This document shows, one piece after another, positions 18,102 through 26,929 of a stretch of DNA of 64,000 nt. Below the pieces are notes generated by a model. It was given only the letters and a program-made list of their open reading frames with translations, was not told where the DNA came from and made no database searches. The position numbers and the translations under genes are program-made. Within the stretch, counting starts at the first letter, position 1. Every line of letters starts with the position of its first letter. The stretch is from Clostridiales bacterium. Its GTDB lineage: Bacteria > Bacillota > Clostridia > Lachnospirales > Cellulosilyticaceae. The stretch is from NCBI GenBank assembly GCA_019418225.1, contig DYCF01000004.1:1-64000 (forward strand), written 5' to 3'.

Positions 18102-21047
18102 CTACTGCATATTAGATGTTTCTAATACTTTATATAGTGACTGCAAGATTATATACTCCTCTTCTCGAAGTTTTAATATGGCATCACTTATATGTTCTAA
18201 CATTCCCTTCTGACTTTCACTCAGATGCTCTAGGCTAAATTCATTAAACGCTTCATGCAAATAATTAAGTCTTAGATTTTCCCATTTTTCTACTAACTTA
18301 TTATATACATCACAACAATGCCCAAACTGTGGACCTAAGTTCTTTATATGTCCTAAGTATAAAAATCTTTGATATAGTCCCTTTTTATGTTCTACTAACA
18401 GATGAATTCCCCGATAATCGATAGTGAATTCATTCTTAAGTAGCTTTCTAAGCTGATGTGCCACCACCTTTTCTACCTCTAACCCATATGCAATACGTTC
18501 TTTAGGGTATTCAAAATCATATAATCTATATTCATCAGCTTCTCCCTCCATATAGGCTTTCAAATCAGTCATAAATTTTCTTAGGCTAAATGGGAATGAC
18601 TTTTGCGGCGTCTTAGGCTTTATTAACTGAATAGCTGACCATGCACACCAAGGTGCATATTCTAGATAATAACGCTTCCCACTTTCATATGCTGCTTTGA
18701 CTTCTTCTTCCTTGCATGACAACTTACAAAACATCCTGCACTCATCAAATCCTACTGCTTTTATAAGTTTGCTTTCACTCTCATAGCCATAAATAAGGGA
18801 AGGATGTACAAAATGCTGTTTATGATAATCTACTTTACAAGGGAGTTCATATTCATCTAAATGCATGACCATGTAATAGCCTAAAGTAATCTTTTCCTTT
18901 ATAAAGTTAATAATGTCTTTTTCATTTTTTAGGAGCGGATAGCCTAAACAAATGACATCAGCAACTTCTCTGTAACTATCTCTAGGTTCTAAATAATTTA
19001 CTTCTGTAAAATTCTTTCCATCCGTATACGAAAAGATTTGAATATAATTGGTATAATACCAATTCTTATACGCCTCATAAGCTAAAATAACACATAAGGG
19101 TAAGCTACGATGTAAATACGATGTGACCTCTGTTTGAAAAGCAATAGGCAAGCTTTTGCTTTCTAATGTTTTCTCCTCCTTATATGTAGCGATTACATCT
19201 TCTCCTCTTAATTCTTTTAATTCTTCTAAGTTTTTCATACGATATTTTTCTTGGACAAAATTAAACTGATTATGCGCCAACACTTTTCCATTTAAAATTT
19301 CTGAGATTGTTTCTTTAGCTAGAAGTTCACCGACTTCTAAAAATATATTTTTCTCCCGTGCCAAAGTAATGATTTGCACAGCCTTTAAAGAGTCCCCACC
19401 TAAATCTGAAAATTGATTTTCAATGCCAATAGGTGTCACCCCTAAAACATCTTCCCAGATACGAACAAGTATTTCTTCCTTCTCATTTCTTGGTGCCACA
19501 TACTTTGTCCCCTTATATAGCGTTGTGCTTTCTGGTGCCTTTAATAATTTCTTATCAATTTTTCCATTTATATTAATAGGAAATGCTTCTATTTGTATTA
19601 AGTAGGCTGGAATCATATAATAAGGAAGCTGTTGTAACAAGTAGGCTTTTATCTCATGATTATCCATCACATAATCAGCAGTATAATATGCACATAAATA
19701 CTTTTGCTTTTTTTCATCTTCAAATAACTTCACAACGACTTGTTTTATTCCTTTTATTTTAATGCATGCCTTCTCAATCTCACCTAGTTCAATTCTGTAG
19801 CCCCGTAGTTTGATCTGTGTATCTGCTCTCCCTACAAATGCCACATTCCCATCTTTTAAATAATATCCTAGGTCCCCTGTACAATACATTTTCTGACCAG
19901 GTTCATAGGGATTATCTACAAATTTTTCATCTGTTAAATGCGGTGCATTGAGATAGCCTCTTGCAAGCCCCTTACCGCCTAGACAAATTTCACCCACTGT
20001 TCCATCTGCTACCTTTTTTCTTTCTTCATCCATAATATATACCGTCGTTCCATTAATGCTTCTACCGATAGGAATACTTTCCTCATAATGCTGATTGATC
20101 ACATAGCATGTAGAAAAGGTCGTATTCTCTGTAGGACCGTAGCCATTTATAAGTGTTAATTGAGGATAGGCTTCCCTTAGGATATTAATGTGCTTGGCAC
20201 TTAGTACATCACCACCTGTTAAAACAACTCTTAACGCTTCAAAAATCTGCAGATCTTTTTCTACATATTGATTAAATAAAGCTACTGTAAACCAGGCTAT
20301 TGTCACTTTATTTTTATGTAATAAAGCCTTTAACCGACCTATATCTAAGACTTCCTCTTGTGATGCAATACATAAGGTTAAACCATTTAATAAAGCTCCC
20401 CATATTTCAAAGGTAGCTGCATCAAAGGCGGGTGATGCGGCATGCAGTATTTTATCCGTCTCATAAAAAGTAATGTAATTAGGGGATTTTACAAGCCTTA
20501 TAACACCTTGTTGCTCAATCATAACGCCCTTAGGTTCTCCTGTGGAACCAGAGGTAAACATTACGTAAGCTAAATTATGGCTGGAACTCCTATATTTTAA
20601 ATCTGGTCTCTTAAATGACTCCTCTTGTACCAATTTCCTGTGACGTGCCACTTTAATGCACTGACTATGTATCTCGCTATTAGACGGCTCATCTAAAACA
20701 CATAAAAAACGCATTTTGCTCTGAGCCATCATAAAATCCAAACGTTTTTTAGGCGAATTGGGTGCAATTGGCATATACGTACCACCTGCCATTAATATGC
20801 CTAACATAGCTATAATCATTTCTATAGAACGTTCCATCATAATGCCAACAATTTCTTCTTGCTTAATCCCCTTCTCAAGCAAATAAGATGCCACTTTAGC
20901 ACTTTCTAAATACAGCATTTCATAAGTTACTTCTTCATCTTGCATCCATAATGCTACCTTATCTTTGTGAGCTTCTACAACTTCAAGAAAAAGTTCTATT
21001 AGCGATTTATCTCCTAGCTCTACTTTATCCTGTTCCTCCATAATCAA
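18102..21047 (-). CDS. NRPS-like protein: adenylation - PCP - BtrH/papain-like domain
   Basis: A 981-residue single module without a condensation domain. The adenylation domain (about residues 10-500) has YVMFTSGSTGEPKGV, GYGPTEN and a terminal NGKIDKKLL with the A10 Lys. Pocket residues read by aligning to GrsA give DAFWLGGTFK, one change from a classical bacillar valine code, so valine is predicted. The carrier domain (about 515-590) has LGGDSLKAV with Ser553 for phosphopantetheine. The last 350 residues align with the two BtrH-like proteins of the operon: Cys652, the motif LDEYELP (Asp731), His748 and Asp768 are candidate active residues. I infer that this domain moves or couples the carrier-bound amino acid. 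Start is TTG at 21047 (good spacing to GGAGGG) or ATG at 21041. Confidence 0.82.
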   Translation of the reverse strand: MIMEEQDKVELGDKSLIELFLEVVEAHKDKVALWMQDEEVTYEMLYLESAKVASYLLEKGIKQEEIVGIMMERSIEMIIAMLGILMAGGTYMPIAPNSPKKRLDFMMAQSKMRFLCVLDEPSNSEIHSQCIKVARHRKLVQEESFKRPDLKYRSSSHNLAYVMFTSGSTGEPKGVMIEQQGVIRLVKSPNYITFYETDKILHAASPAFDAATFEIWGALLNGLTLCIASQEEVLDIGRLKALLHKNKVTIAWFTVALFNQYVEKDLQIFEALRVVLTGGDVLSAKHINILREAYPQLTLINGYGPTENTTFSTCYVINQHYEESIPIGRSINGTTVYIMDEERKKVADGTVGEICLGGKGLARGYLNAPHLTDEKFVDNPYEPGQKMYCTGDLGYYLKDGNVAFVGRADTQIKLRGYRIELGEIEKACIKIKGIKQVVVKLFEDEKKQKYLCAYYTADYVMDNHEIKAYLLQQLPYYMIPAYLIQIEAFPININGKIDKKLLKAPESTTLYKGTKYVAPRNEKEEILVRIWEDVLGVTPIGIENQFSDLGGDSLKAVQIITLAREKNIFLEVGELLAKETISEILNGKVLAHNQFNFVQEKYRMKNLEELKELRGEDVIATYKEEKTLESKSLPIAFQTEVTSYLHRSLPLCVILAYEAYKNWYYTNYIQIFSYTDGKNFTEVNYLEPRDSYREVADVICLGYPLLKNEKDIINFIKEKITLGYYMVMHLDEYELPCKVDYHKQHFVHPSLIYGYESESKLIKAVGFDECRMFCKLSCKEEEVKAAYESGKRYYLEYAPWCAWSAIQLIKPKTPQKSFPFSLRKFMTDLKAYMEGEADEYRLYDFEYPKERIAYGLEVEKVVAHQLRKLLKNEFTIDYRGIHLLVEHKKGLYQRFLYLGHIKNLGPQFGHCCDVYNKLVEKWENLRLNYLHEAFNEFSLEHLSESQKGMLEHISDAILKLREEEYIILQSLYKVLETSNMQ

Positions 21048-21060
21048 ATTTCTCTCCCTC

Positions 21061-22797
21061 CTAACTTACAGATGTTTGTGCAAAAATTCTTTGGTAAGTT
21101 AAATGATACTTACTTAATTCATCTGGTGTGCCATCTCCTACAATCTTACCGTCTTCTAATACGACTACCCGCCGCATCGCCTCTACAGAAGCAAGGCGAT
21201 GGGCAATCACTATAACTGTTATTTTAGGGTCTAAATGCATAAGGACTTCATTTATAAATCTTTCAGATTCACCATCTAATGCAGAAGTTGCCTCATCTAA
21301 AATAATGAGAGATGGCTGTTTCAAAATAATACGTGCCAAGCATAGTCTCTGTCTTTGTCCTACAGATAATTTTTCACCACCTTCTCCTATCTTTGTATGT
21401 ATTCCCTCTGGCAAATCAGCAATCTCTTCCCAAATATGTGCTGCCTCACAAGCCGCTCGCATCTCCTGCTCTTCTGCTTGTGGTGCCGCTAATCTTAAAT
21501 TATCTACAATAGACATATTAAATAATGTAAAATCTTGATTGACAGTCCCTACATAGCTATAATAACTTCTTAAATTAAGCCTCTCTAAAGGCTGCTTATT
21601 GATCCATATCATGCCTGTATCTGGTTGATAAATACCTAACAACAACTTAACAAGCGTACTTTTACCACATCCACTCGGTCCCACAATGGCTAAATGCTCT
21701 CCTTGTACGATGTTTAAACTGACATTTTTGATAGCTACATAATTACTTCCTTCATAACTATAGGAAACATCTTTTATCTGTATACTTCCTTGTATGTCTT
21801 TGAGCTTTTCTCCTGTTTTGACAGGTAATACATTCATCATTTCAAGCACACGTTCAATGCCTGGAAGCTGCGTATAAAGATTCATATCAAGTGCACTTAT
21901 TTTATTTAAGCTCTCTATCATTTTTTCATAATATACCTTGAATACAAGCAAACTTCCCACTGTTAGTTGACCGTTAAAAATGAGTAAGGCTCCTACAAAA
22001 TAAATGCTAAGATTTACAAGAAATGTATCTTTTACTATCACAAAATTTGAATTTGCAAACCAATTAAGCCATTTGTTAAAATTAGCCTTACATAATACTT
22101 TCCAATGTCTTATAAATTTAATACTGCCTTGAGGCCCTAGATTAAGTGCTTTTACCTCTTTCCACCTTGTGAGATACTCTGAAAGCCAGCCTTCATAACT
22201 TCCCCATGCCCCTCTATATCCTTCAACAGCATGAGCTACCTTAGTTCCGAAGTAATTCGTCATTTTAAAAGAAATTGGAATAACCACTATGCCAAACAAG
22301 CACAGCAAACTATTCATTTTTAATAATAAAAGGATTACACAAAGCGTTGTAAGTGCCTCTACAAAACTATTAATCATCTGTTCTGACAAGAAATTTTCCA
22401 CACAAAGTACATCATTATCCAACCTATTTTTTTGCTCTCCTACCTCTTGCTTTTCTAAGCTTGAAATAGGCGTATATAATTGAATGCGCCATAATCTATC
22501 TTTTATAAACAAACTCGTTTTATAGTATAACTTGTTTTCGTGACGACGCATTATATACATGATTGCAGTCTCTATAAAATACACTAGAACATAGCCCACT
22601 ACTAGCCATTTTAAAAAAAACATCTGCTGTTTCAAAAGCACTTCATCAATGAGTATCTTATTAAAAACAGGCACTAAAAGGCTCATCCCTATTAACGCGA
22701 TTTTTCCTATCACCACTAGCAAAAGGGACTTTTTGCTGATTTTAATAAAGGTATATAATGCCTTGCTAATTTCTATCCTTTTTTTAAATAATCTCAT
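21061..22797 (-). CDS. ABC exporter, half-transporter 2 of the thiotemplate operon
   Basis: A 578-aa fused half-transporter: about six membrane helices (residues 20-310), then a nucleotide-binding domain with Walker A GPSGCGKST, signature LSVGQRQRLCLARI (Val in place of the usual second Gly), and Walker B LIILDEATSALD with catalytic Glu. It has no N-terminal C39 peptidase domain, so it is not a leader-cleaving bacteriocin exporter. Its start overlaps the end of the preceding ABC gene by 14 bases; with that paralogue it probably forms a heterodimer exporting the product of this operon, or acts as a self-resistance pump. The substrate is unknown. Confidence 0.87.
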   Translation of the reverse strand: MRLFKKRIEISKALYTFIKISKKSLLLVVIGKIALIGMSLLVPVFNKILIDEVLLKQQMFFLKWLVVGYVLVYFIETAIMYIMRRHENKLYYKTSLFIKDRLWRIQLYTPISSLEKQEVGEQKNRLDNDVLCVENFLSEQMINSFVEALTTLCVILLLLKMNSLLCLFGIVVIPISFKMTNYFGTKVAHAVEGYRGAWGSYEGWLSEYLTRWKEVKALNLGPQGSIKFIRHWKVLCKANFNKWLNWFANSNFVIVKDTFLVNLSIYFVGALLIFNGQLTVGSLLVFKVYYEKMIESLNKISALDMNLYTQLPGIERVLEMMNVLPVKTGEKLKDIQGSIQIKDVSYSYEGSNYVAIKNVSLNIVQGEHLAIVGPSGCGKSTLVKLLLGIYQPDTGMIWINKQPLERLNLRSYYSYVGTVNQDFTLFNMSIVDNLRLAAPQAEEQEMRAACEAAHIWEEIADLPEGIHTKIGEGGEKLSVGQRQRLCLARIILKQPSLIILDEATSALDGESERFINEVLMHLDPKITVIVIAHRLASVEAMRRVVVLEDGKIVGDGTPDELSKYHLTYQRIFAQTSVS

Positions 22798-24535
22798 CTA
22801 GTTTTTCTGGTCCTTCCTTATCATATTGAGCTTGATACAGCCTTCTATATAACTCACATTCCTTTAATAATTTTTCATGTTTCCCATAGGCTATTAATGC
22901 TCCCTTACTGAGCACTGCAATATAATCTGCCTCATTTATAGCAGAGAACCGATGCGCAATGATAAGCGTGGTACGTCCTTGGCATAAACGATTATAGGCT
23001 TTTTGAATTTCTTTTTCCGTCTCACCATCTAAATGAGATGTTGCTTCATCTAAAATAACAATCGCCGGATCACGCAAAAATAACCTTGCAATAGCTATCC
23101 GCTGCTGTTGCCCCCCTGATAGGGCAATGCCATCAGGTCCAATTTGTGTATCTAATCCATCAGGTAGCTGACCCAGTAACTGTGTTAATTGAGCAGCCTC
23201 ACAAGCTCGTAATAACTCCTTTTCTGTTGCCCTTGGCTTTGCTAATAGCAGATTATAACGCAATGTCTCATTAAATAAGATACACTCTTGTTGCACCATT
23301 CCTATCTGCTCACGTAGTGCACTTGCATTTACCTTGCTAATATCTATACCATCAATACATATTCGCCCCTTTGTCACAGGATAAAATCCTAATAGTAAAT
23401 ACATCAGTGTCGTCTTTCCAGAACCGCTTGGTCCCACAATAGCTAGTTTCTCCCCTTGCTTAATCGTTAAATTAAAATGCTTTAAAATAGGTTGTCCCAT
23501 TACATATTCAAAGTCAACATTTTCAAAATTAATCTCGCCCTTAGAAACCTTTAATTTATCATGCCTAACAGGTGCCTCTTCTTCTTCTAAAAAATCAAAT
23601 ACCTTTTCTAAGGCCACTTGATTCTTCTTAGCACCTATCATTTTTTGACTAAGGGCAATTAAAGATGTTTTCAGCAAATTAAAATACCAAATAATTGCTG
23701 TCATTTCCCCAAGCGTCAATGTGCCTTTTTTAACCTTTAGGCTACCAAACACATAAATAAGTAGCATACAAATCAAACAAATTCCTGTATTCATCCGTTC
23801 TGCCGTCAATTCATTATAAGCTAATCGTGTTTTTATGCGTGTTAAACATACAGTATCCTTTATAAACCTTCTGTCAATAGATGCAGTCCCATTTAATAAC
23901 CTAACTTCCTTCAAGCCACCTAATATTTCATATAGCCAGCTCATATGTTCTCCGTATTTTTTTCTATACTGACTAGCTTGCCTCTCAACCTTTACGCCGC
24001 AATGCATAGCACAATATACTGCACAAGGTAATAACGCCATAAGTAATACTGTAATTTGTAAATCCATACACAAGGTAAAAACAAGACAGGTTATAATTTG
24101 TACATAAAGAATAGCAATATTAAAGTAATTGACATGAATAAAATCCATGATTTCATCAGTATCCTTATTGATTCTCGTAATTAAATCACCCGTCGCATAA
24201 GTTTGTCGCTTAGCAGTCGGGAGCTTTTCTATCTTTCTAAAAAGTTTTAGGCGAATATCAAACAAAAAGCGATTGGACAAATATGCAAATGCCATCGTCT
24301 GAATAAAAAGCATACTGGCCTGAATCAAATAAATAACAACATAAAAGCCTATTGCTCCTAAGTAAAATTTTTTATTGCCATGAAGAAACACTTCATCAAT
24401 CATCATTGAAAGTAAAAAAGGAAAAGTCATTGTTAAAATATTGGCAATAATTGTAGAGGCAAATAAATTAAAAAATGAAATCTTATACTGCTTTGTATAG
24501 ACATAAATCTTTTTAAGCAATCCATTATTTTTCAT
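22784..24535 (-). CDS. ABC exporter, half-transporter 1 of the thiotemplate operon
   Basis: A 583-aa half-transporter with about six membrane helices followed by an ATPase domain: Walker A GPSGSGKTT, signature LSGGQQQRIAIARL, Walker B IVILDEATSHLDGE and H-loop IIAHRFS. All catalytic residues are intact. ATG at 24535 follows AGAGGTG; a GTG nine bases earlier is the alternative. It overlaps the membrane-fusion-like gene upstream by 11 bases and the second ABC gene downstream by 14, so the three are translationally linked. No peptidase domain. Likely exports a small lipid- or peptide-like product rather than a ribosomal peptide. Confidence 0.87.
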   Translation of the reverse strand: MKNNGLLKKIYVYTKQYKISFFNLFASTIIANILTMTFPFLLSMMIDEVFLHGNKKFYLGAIGFYVVIYLIQASMLFIQTMAFAYLSNRFLFDIRLKLFRKIEKLPTAKRQTYATGDLITRINKDTDEIMDFIHVNYFNIAILYVQIITCLVFTLCMDLQITVLLMALLPCAVYCAMHCGVKVERQASQYRKKYGEHMSWLYEILGGLKEVRLLNGTASIDRRFIKDTVCLTRIKTRLAYNELTAERMNTGICLICMLLIYVFGSLKVKKGTLTLGEMTAIIWYFNLLKTSLIALSQKMIGAKKNQVALEKVFDFLEEEEAPVRHDKLKVSKGEINFENVDFEYVMGQPILKHFNLTIKQGEKLAIVGPSGSGKTTLMYLLLGFYPVTKGRICIDGIDISKVNASALREQIGMVQQECILFNETLRYNLLLAKPRATEKELLRACEAAQLTQLLGQLPDGLDTQIGPDGIALSGGQQQRIAIARLFLRDPAIVILDEATSHLDGETEKEIQKAYNRLCQGRTTLIIAHRFSAINEADYIAVLSKGALIAYGKHEKLLKECELYRRLYQAQYDKEGPEKLDEII

Positions 24536-24995
24536 TTTTTTCACCTCTTTGCCTGATTCTTAAAAGCGGTATATCCCTTACTTTTAGTTCGACTGTCACA
24601 CGTTTTTCCTCTTGCAAAGGTATATTAACTGCCTTGCTTACTTCTGCCTTTGGAATTTCTATCTCTAACCGATATTGCCTAGACGTTTCAGTGCATTGTA
24701 TCTTGCGAATATATCCCTTATGCCGATTTGCTGAAGGATCCGTGAACCAAATAACTTCATCACCTTCTTGCAAAATGCTTTCATACGCTCCTTCATTTAT
24801 CCCTATCACTTCAATGCTATACTGATTACCTATCTGCTTAATAGGTACATCTTCAAATACGATATAGACACCTTTGGTCATCTTTGTGCATAGCCCTATT
24901 AATAACCCACTACCTATTAAAAATATAACTAACAGAAAATAGGGTTTTCTAACAACCCAGTTAAAAAGCTTACGTCTTCTTTTTTGTCTTTTCAT
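24525..24995 (-). CDS. Short membrane-anchored HlyD/membrane-fusion-like protein
   Basis: 156 residues: a very basic start (MKRQKRRRK), one membrane helix (about residues 20-38), then a beta-rich extracytoplasmic domain of about 110 residues with patterns like EGDEVIWFTDP and YIRKIQC, resembling the beta-barrel part of HlyD adaptor proteins. The coiled-coil hairpin and lipoyl halves of a full HlyD are missing, so this is at most a minimal adaptor. It lies directly before the two ABC exporter genes and overlaps the first, which supports a transport role. ATG at 24995 sits one base past the stop of the preceding gene; a GTG at 25007 is possible. Confidence 0.55.
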   Translation of the reverse strand: MKRQKRRRKLFNWVVRKPYFLLVIFLIGSGLLIGLCTKMTKGVYIVFEDVPIKQIGNQYSIEVIGINEGAYESILQEGDEVIWFTDPSANRHKGYIRKIQCTETSRQYRLEIEIPKAEVSKAVNIPLQEEKRVTVELKVRDIPLLRIRQRGEKNEK

Positions 24996-24996
24996 A

Positions 24997-25956
24997 CTAT
25001 AACCCACTTACTAGCTTGCTTAAACCAATTGCAACCTGCTCTTCATCATCTGCTAGTTGGCTAATAATCTGACTTAGCATAGGTATATAATCCTTTTGCT
25101 TATCCGTTGCAGAAGTTACCATTATTCTTCTTACTCTGCGCCACTTACCACCTAATTTTTCTAAAGCTTTACTATACGTATAAAGTGCTTCGACGCCATA
25201 GTTCTCTCCTAAGTAACGTAAGCATTCTGCAAAGTTTAAACGCCTAGAGCCTATATCTGAAATACGAAATATAATCGGTGCTAACCATATCATTTCTTCA
25301 AATCCTCTAATTTCTTCAGCAATGCAAAATCCTGATTTGATTTCAAGTGCTAACTTTTTAATCCCTTTTATGCCACTAATACCATCATCCAATAAAATAA
25401 TCCCTACAGCTTTTTCAACGATTTTTTGCCACACTACCTCTTCCTGAGGTTCTTCATTTCTTATGGTCATGCAGTGCAGTTTTCCCTTGATCAGATTTTC
25501 TCTAGTCAACTTATTAAGATCTGAGTTTTCGAAAGGATCTAAACACTGATAGTCCCCACTTTGCGCATCCCTTCCTACAATTAATCCATAGTGAATGAAA
25601 TCATGGCGCTCTCCAACAAACTTCCAGGGAAAATAATAACTATCTGCCTCAATCATTACAAAATGACCTGCTTCTAACTCCTGGTCTAATAATGCCAACT
25701 GCGTCGCTATATTCTCCTCTTCATAATACTTTGTCACAACACCTAAATAAGTACTTAGGCATTCCATCACCCGATACTGCCCACCGCCAATGCGAAAACC
25801 GATAATGTCATCTGTTTTTTCAGGTGGAAAAATAGTAAAACCCCAGTTTTCAGCAAACATTAAGGGATAAGCAATACCTTGTGTCTTTAATAAGGTGGCC
25901 CATATATTTTCTATACAGTTGTACTGCTCTTTTCGTATAAAATCAAACTGTTTCAT
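24997..25956 (-). CDS. BtrH-like (papain/C39-fold) protein B
   Basis: About 319 residues related to the N-terminal domain of butirosin biosynthesis protein BtrH, an acyltransferase that takes an acyl group from an acyl carrier protein to an amine. Predicted active residues are Cys14 in QYNCIEN, His122 in HYGLIVG and Asp140 in CLDPFEN, the order of a C39/papain triad; ADSYYFPW (about 104-111) is shared with its two relatives in the operon. The remaining 150 residues are helical. The ATG at 25956 aligns the N-terminus with the paralogue; a GTG at 25971 gives a four-base overlap with the upstream stop. Probably an amide- or ester-forming transferase rather than a protease, by context. Confidence 0.68.
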   Translation of the reverse strand: MKQFDFIRKEQYNCIENIWATLLKTQGIAYPLMFAENWGFTIFPPEKTDDIIGFRIGGGQYRVMECLSTYLGVVTKYYEEENIATQLALLDQELEAGHFVMIEADSYYFPWKFVGERHDFIHYGLIVGRDAQSGDYQCLDPFENSDLNKLTRENLIKGKLHCMTIRNEEPQEEVVWQKIVEKAVGIILLDDGISGIKGIKKLALEIKSGFCIAEEIRGFEEMIWLAPIIFRISDIGSRRLNFAECLRYLGENYGVEALYTYSKALEKLGGKWRRVRRIMVTSATDKQKDYIPMLSQIISQLADDEEQVAIGLSKLVSGL

Positions 25957-25967
25957 TGCTCTCATCC

Positions 25968-26918
25968 TCACTCACATAAGATTAGAATTCGCTGGGCTAA
26001 TTGTGCTTCTTCTTCAGCCAAATGGCAAATATAATCTGCCACCTTTTCATAAATTTCAGGGGTTTCTTTTCCTTTATATACATCTACAATCTGCTCTCTT
26101 GCAGCTTGCCAGCCCTTTCCAATCTGAGTCATTTCTTCCCCGTACTGTCCTAATTTATTAACCCCATAAACTTCAGATATATAATTTAAACATTTTGCAT
26201 AGTTAAGTCGTTTGTAAAACACTTCTGCGAGCTGCATAAATAATGGACAATTGTAAGGCAGTGTTTCAAACCCCTTGAGTTCCCTTGTAAGCTCCAATGT
26301 TTTAATTGCTTCTGCAAAATGCTTCATACATGCAAAAGCATTATGACTTGGCGACATAATTGCCTCTATCTGTACTGATAGCACCTCTTGCCATACCACA
26401 TTCGGTTCTTCTAAACAAGTGATATTAATACACTTAGCTCCAGATTGCTTAAATGCTTCCCAAGAAAGTGCATTTACTTTTTTATTCCAATAAGGGTCTA
26501 ATACAGCGATACTTTCTTCATCCTTTAAACCAACTGCCACAATGAAATGTTTCATATGAAGCTGTTTATAAATATTAGTCCACGGTACATAATAGCCATC
26601 TAGCCAAAGTACCACTGGATTTCCTGATTGAAGATGCCTTTTGAGGTTTTCCGTTTGCTTATTGGTATTACTTGTAAATACACACTTTGAACCAATGCCA
26701 TGATATTGTTTTAAACTCTCCCACGCATTATATTCACCTGACTCTACCCGTGTACCCAGCCTAGTATCACCTTTAAGCGGCTTCTCAAAAAAGTTAAAAT
26801 CCCAAGCTTTTGCAAACATCAATAAATGTGCTCGCTTATACCCTGTTGCCAAGCATTCTAACACGTCTTCCAAACAGTTATACGTACTATGATGTGCTGA
26901 TTTAAAGTCAGTTAGCAT
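25968..26918 (-). CDS. BtrH-like (papain/C39-fold) protein A
   Basis: A 316-residue paralogue of the next gene. Candidate triad: Cys15 (TYNCLED), His124 (HFIVAVG) and Asp141 (VLDPYWN). The Cys-to-His distance is 109 here and 108 in protein B; Cys-to-Asp is 126 in both. LDGYYVPW (about 106-113) matches the Asp-x-Tyr-x-x-Pro motif of the other two copies. The C-terminal half is helical and ends in an acidic stretch (HLAEEEAQLAQRI), also matched in B. GGAGGAGAAAT precedes the ATG. Position after the carrier and ligase genes suggests it uses acyl-carrier substrates. No signal peptide, so it acts in the cytosol. Confidence 0.68.
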   Translation of the reverse strand: MLTDFKSAHHSTYNCLEDVLECLATGYKRAHLLMFAKAWDFNFFEKPLKGDTRLGTRVESGEYNAWESLKQYHGIGSKCVFTSNTNKQTENLKRHLQSGNPVVLWLDGYYVPWTNIYKQLHMKHFIVAVGLKDEESIAVLDPYWNKKVNALSWEAFKQSGAKCINITCLEEPNVVWQEVLSVQIEAIMSPSHNAFACMKHFAEAIKTLELTRELKGFETLPYNCPLFMQLAEVFYKRLNYAKCLNYISEVYGVNKLGQYGEEMTQIGKGWQAAREQIVDVYKGKETPEIYEKVADYICHLAEEEAQLAQRILILCE

Positions 26919-26929
26919 ATTTCTCCTCC

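Noticed and set aside
21061..24535. Peptidase-containing bacteriocin exporters
   Set aside because: Both ABC proteins start directly with membrane helices and have no C39 domain; no precursor peptide with a GG leader is seen nearby.
24997..26918. BtrH-like proteins as secreted C39 proteases
   Set aside because: No signal peptide or membrane helix, and they are embedded among carrier and ligase genes, so cytosolic acyl transfer is more likely.
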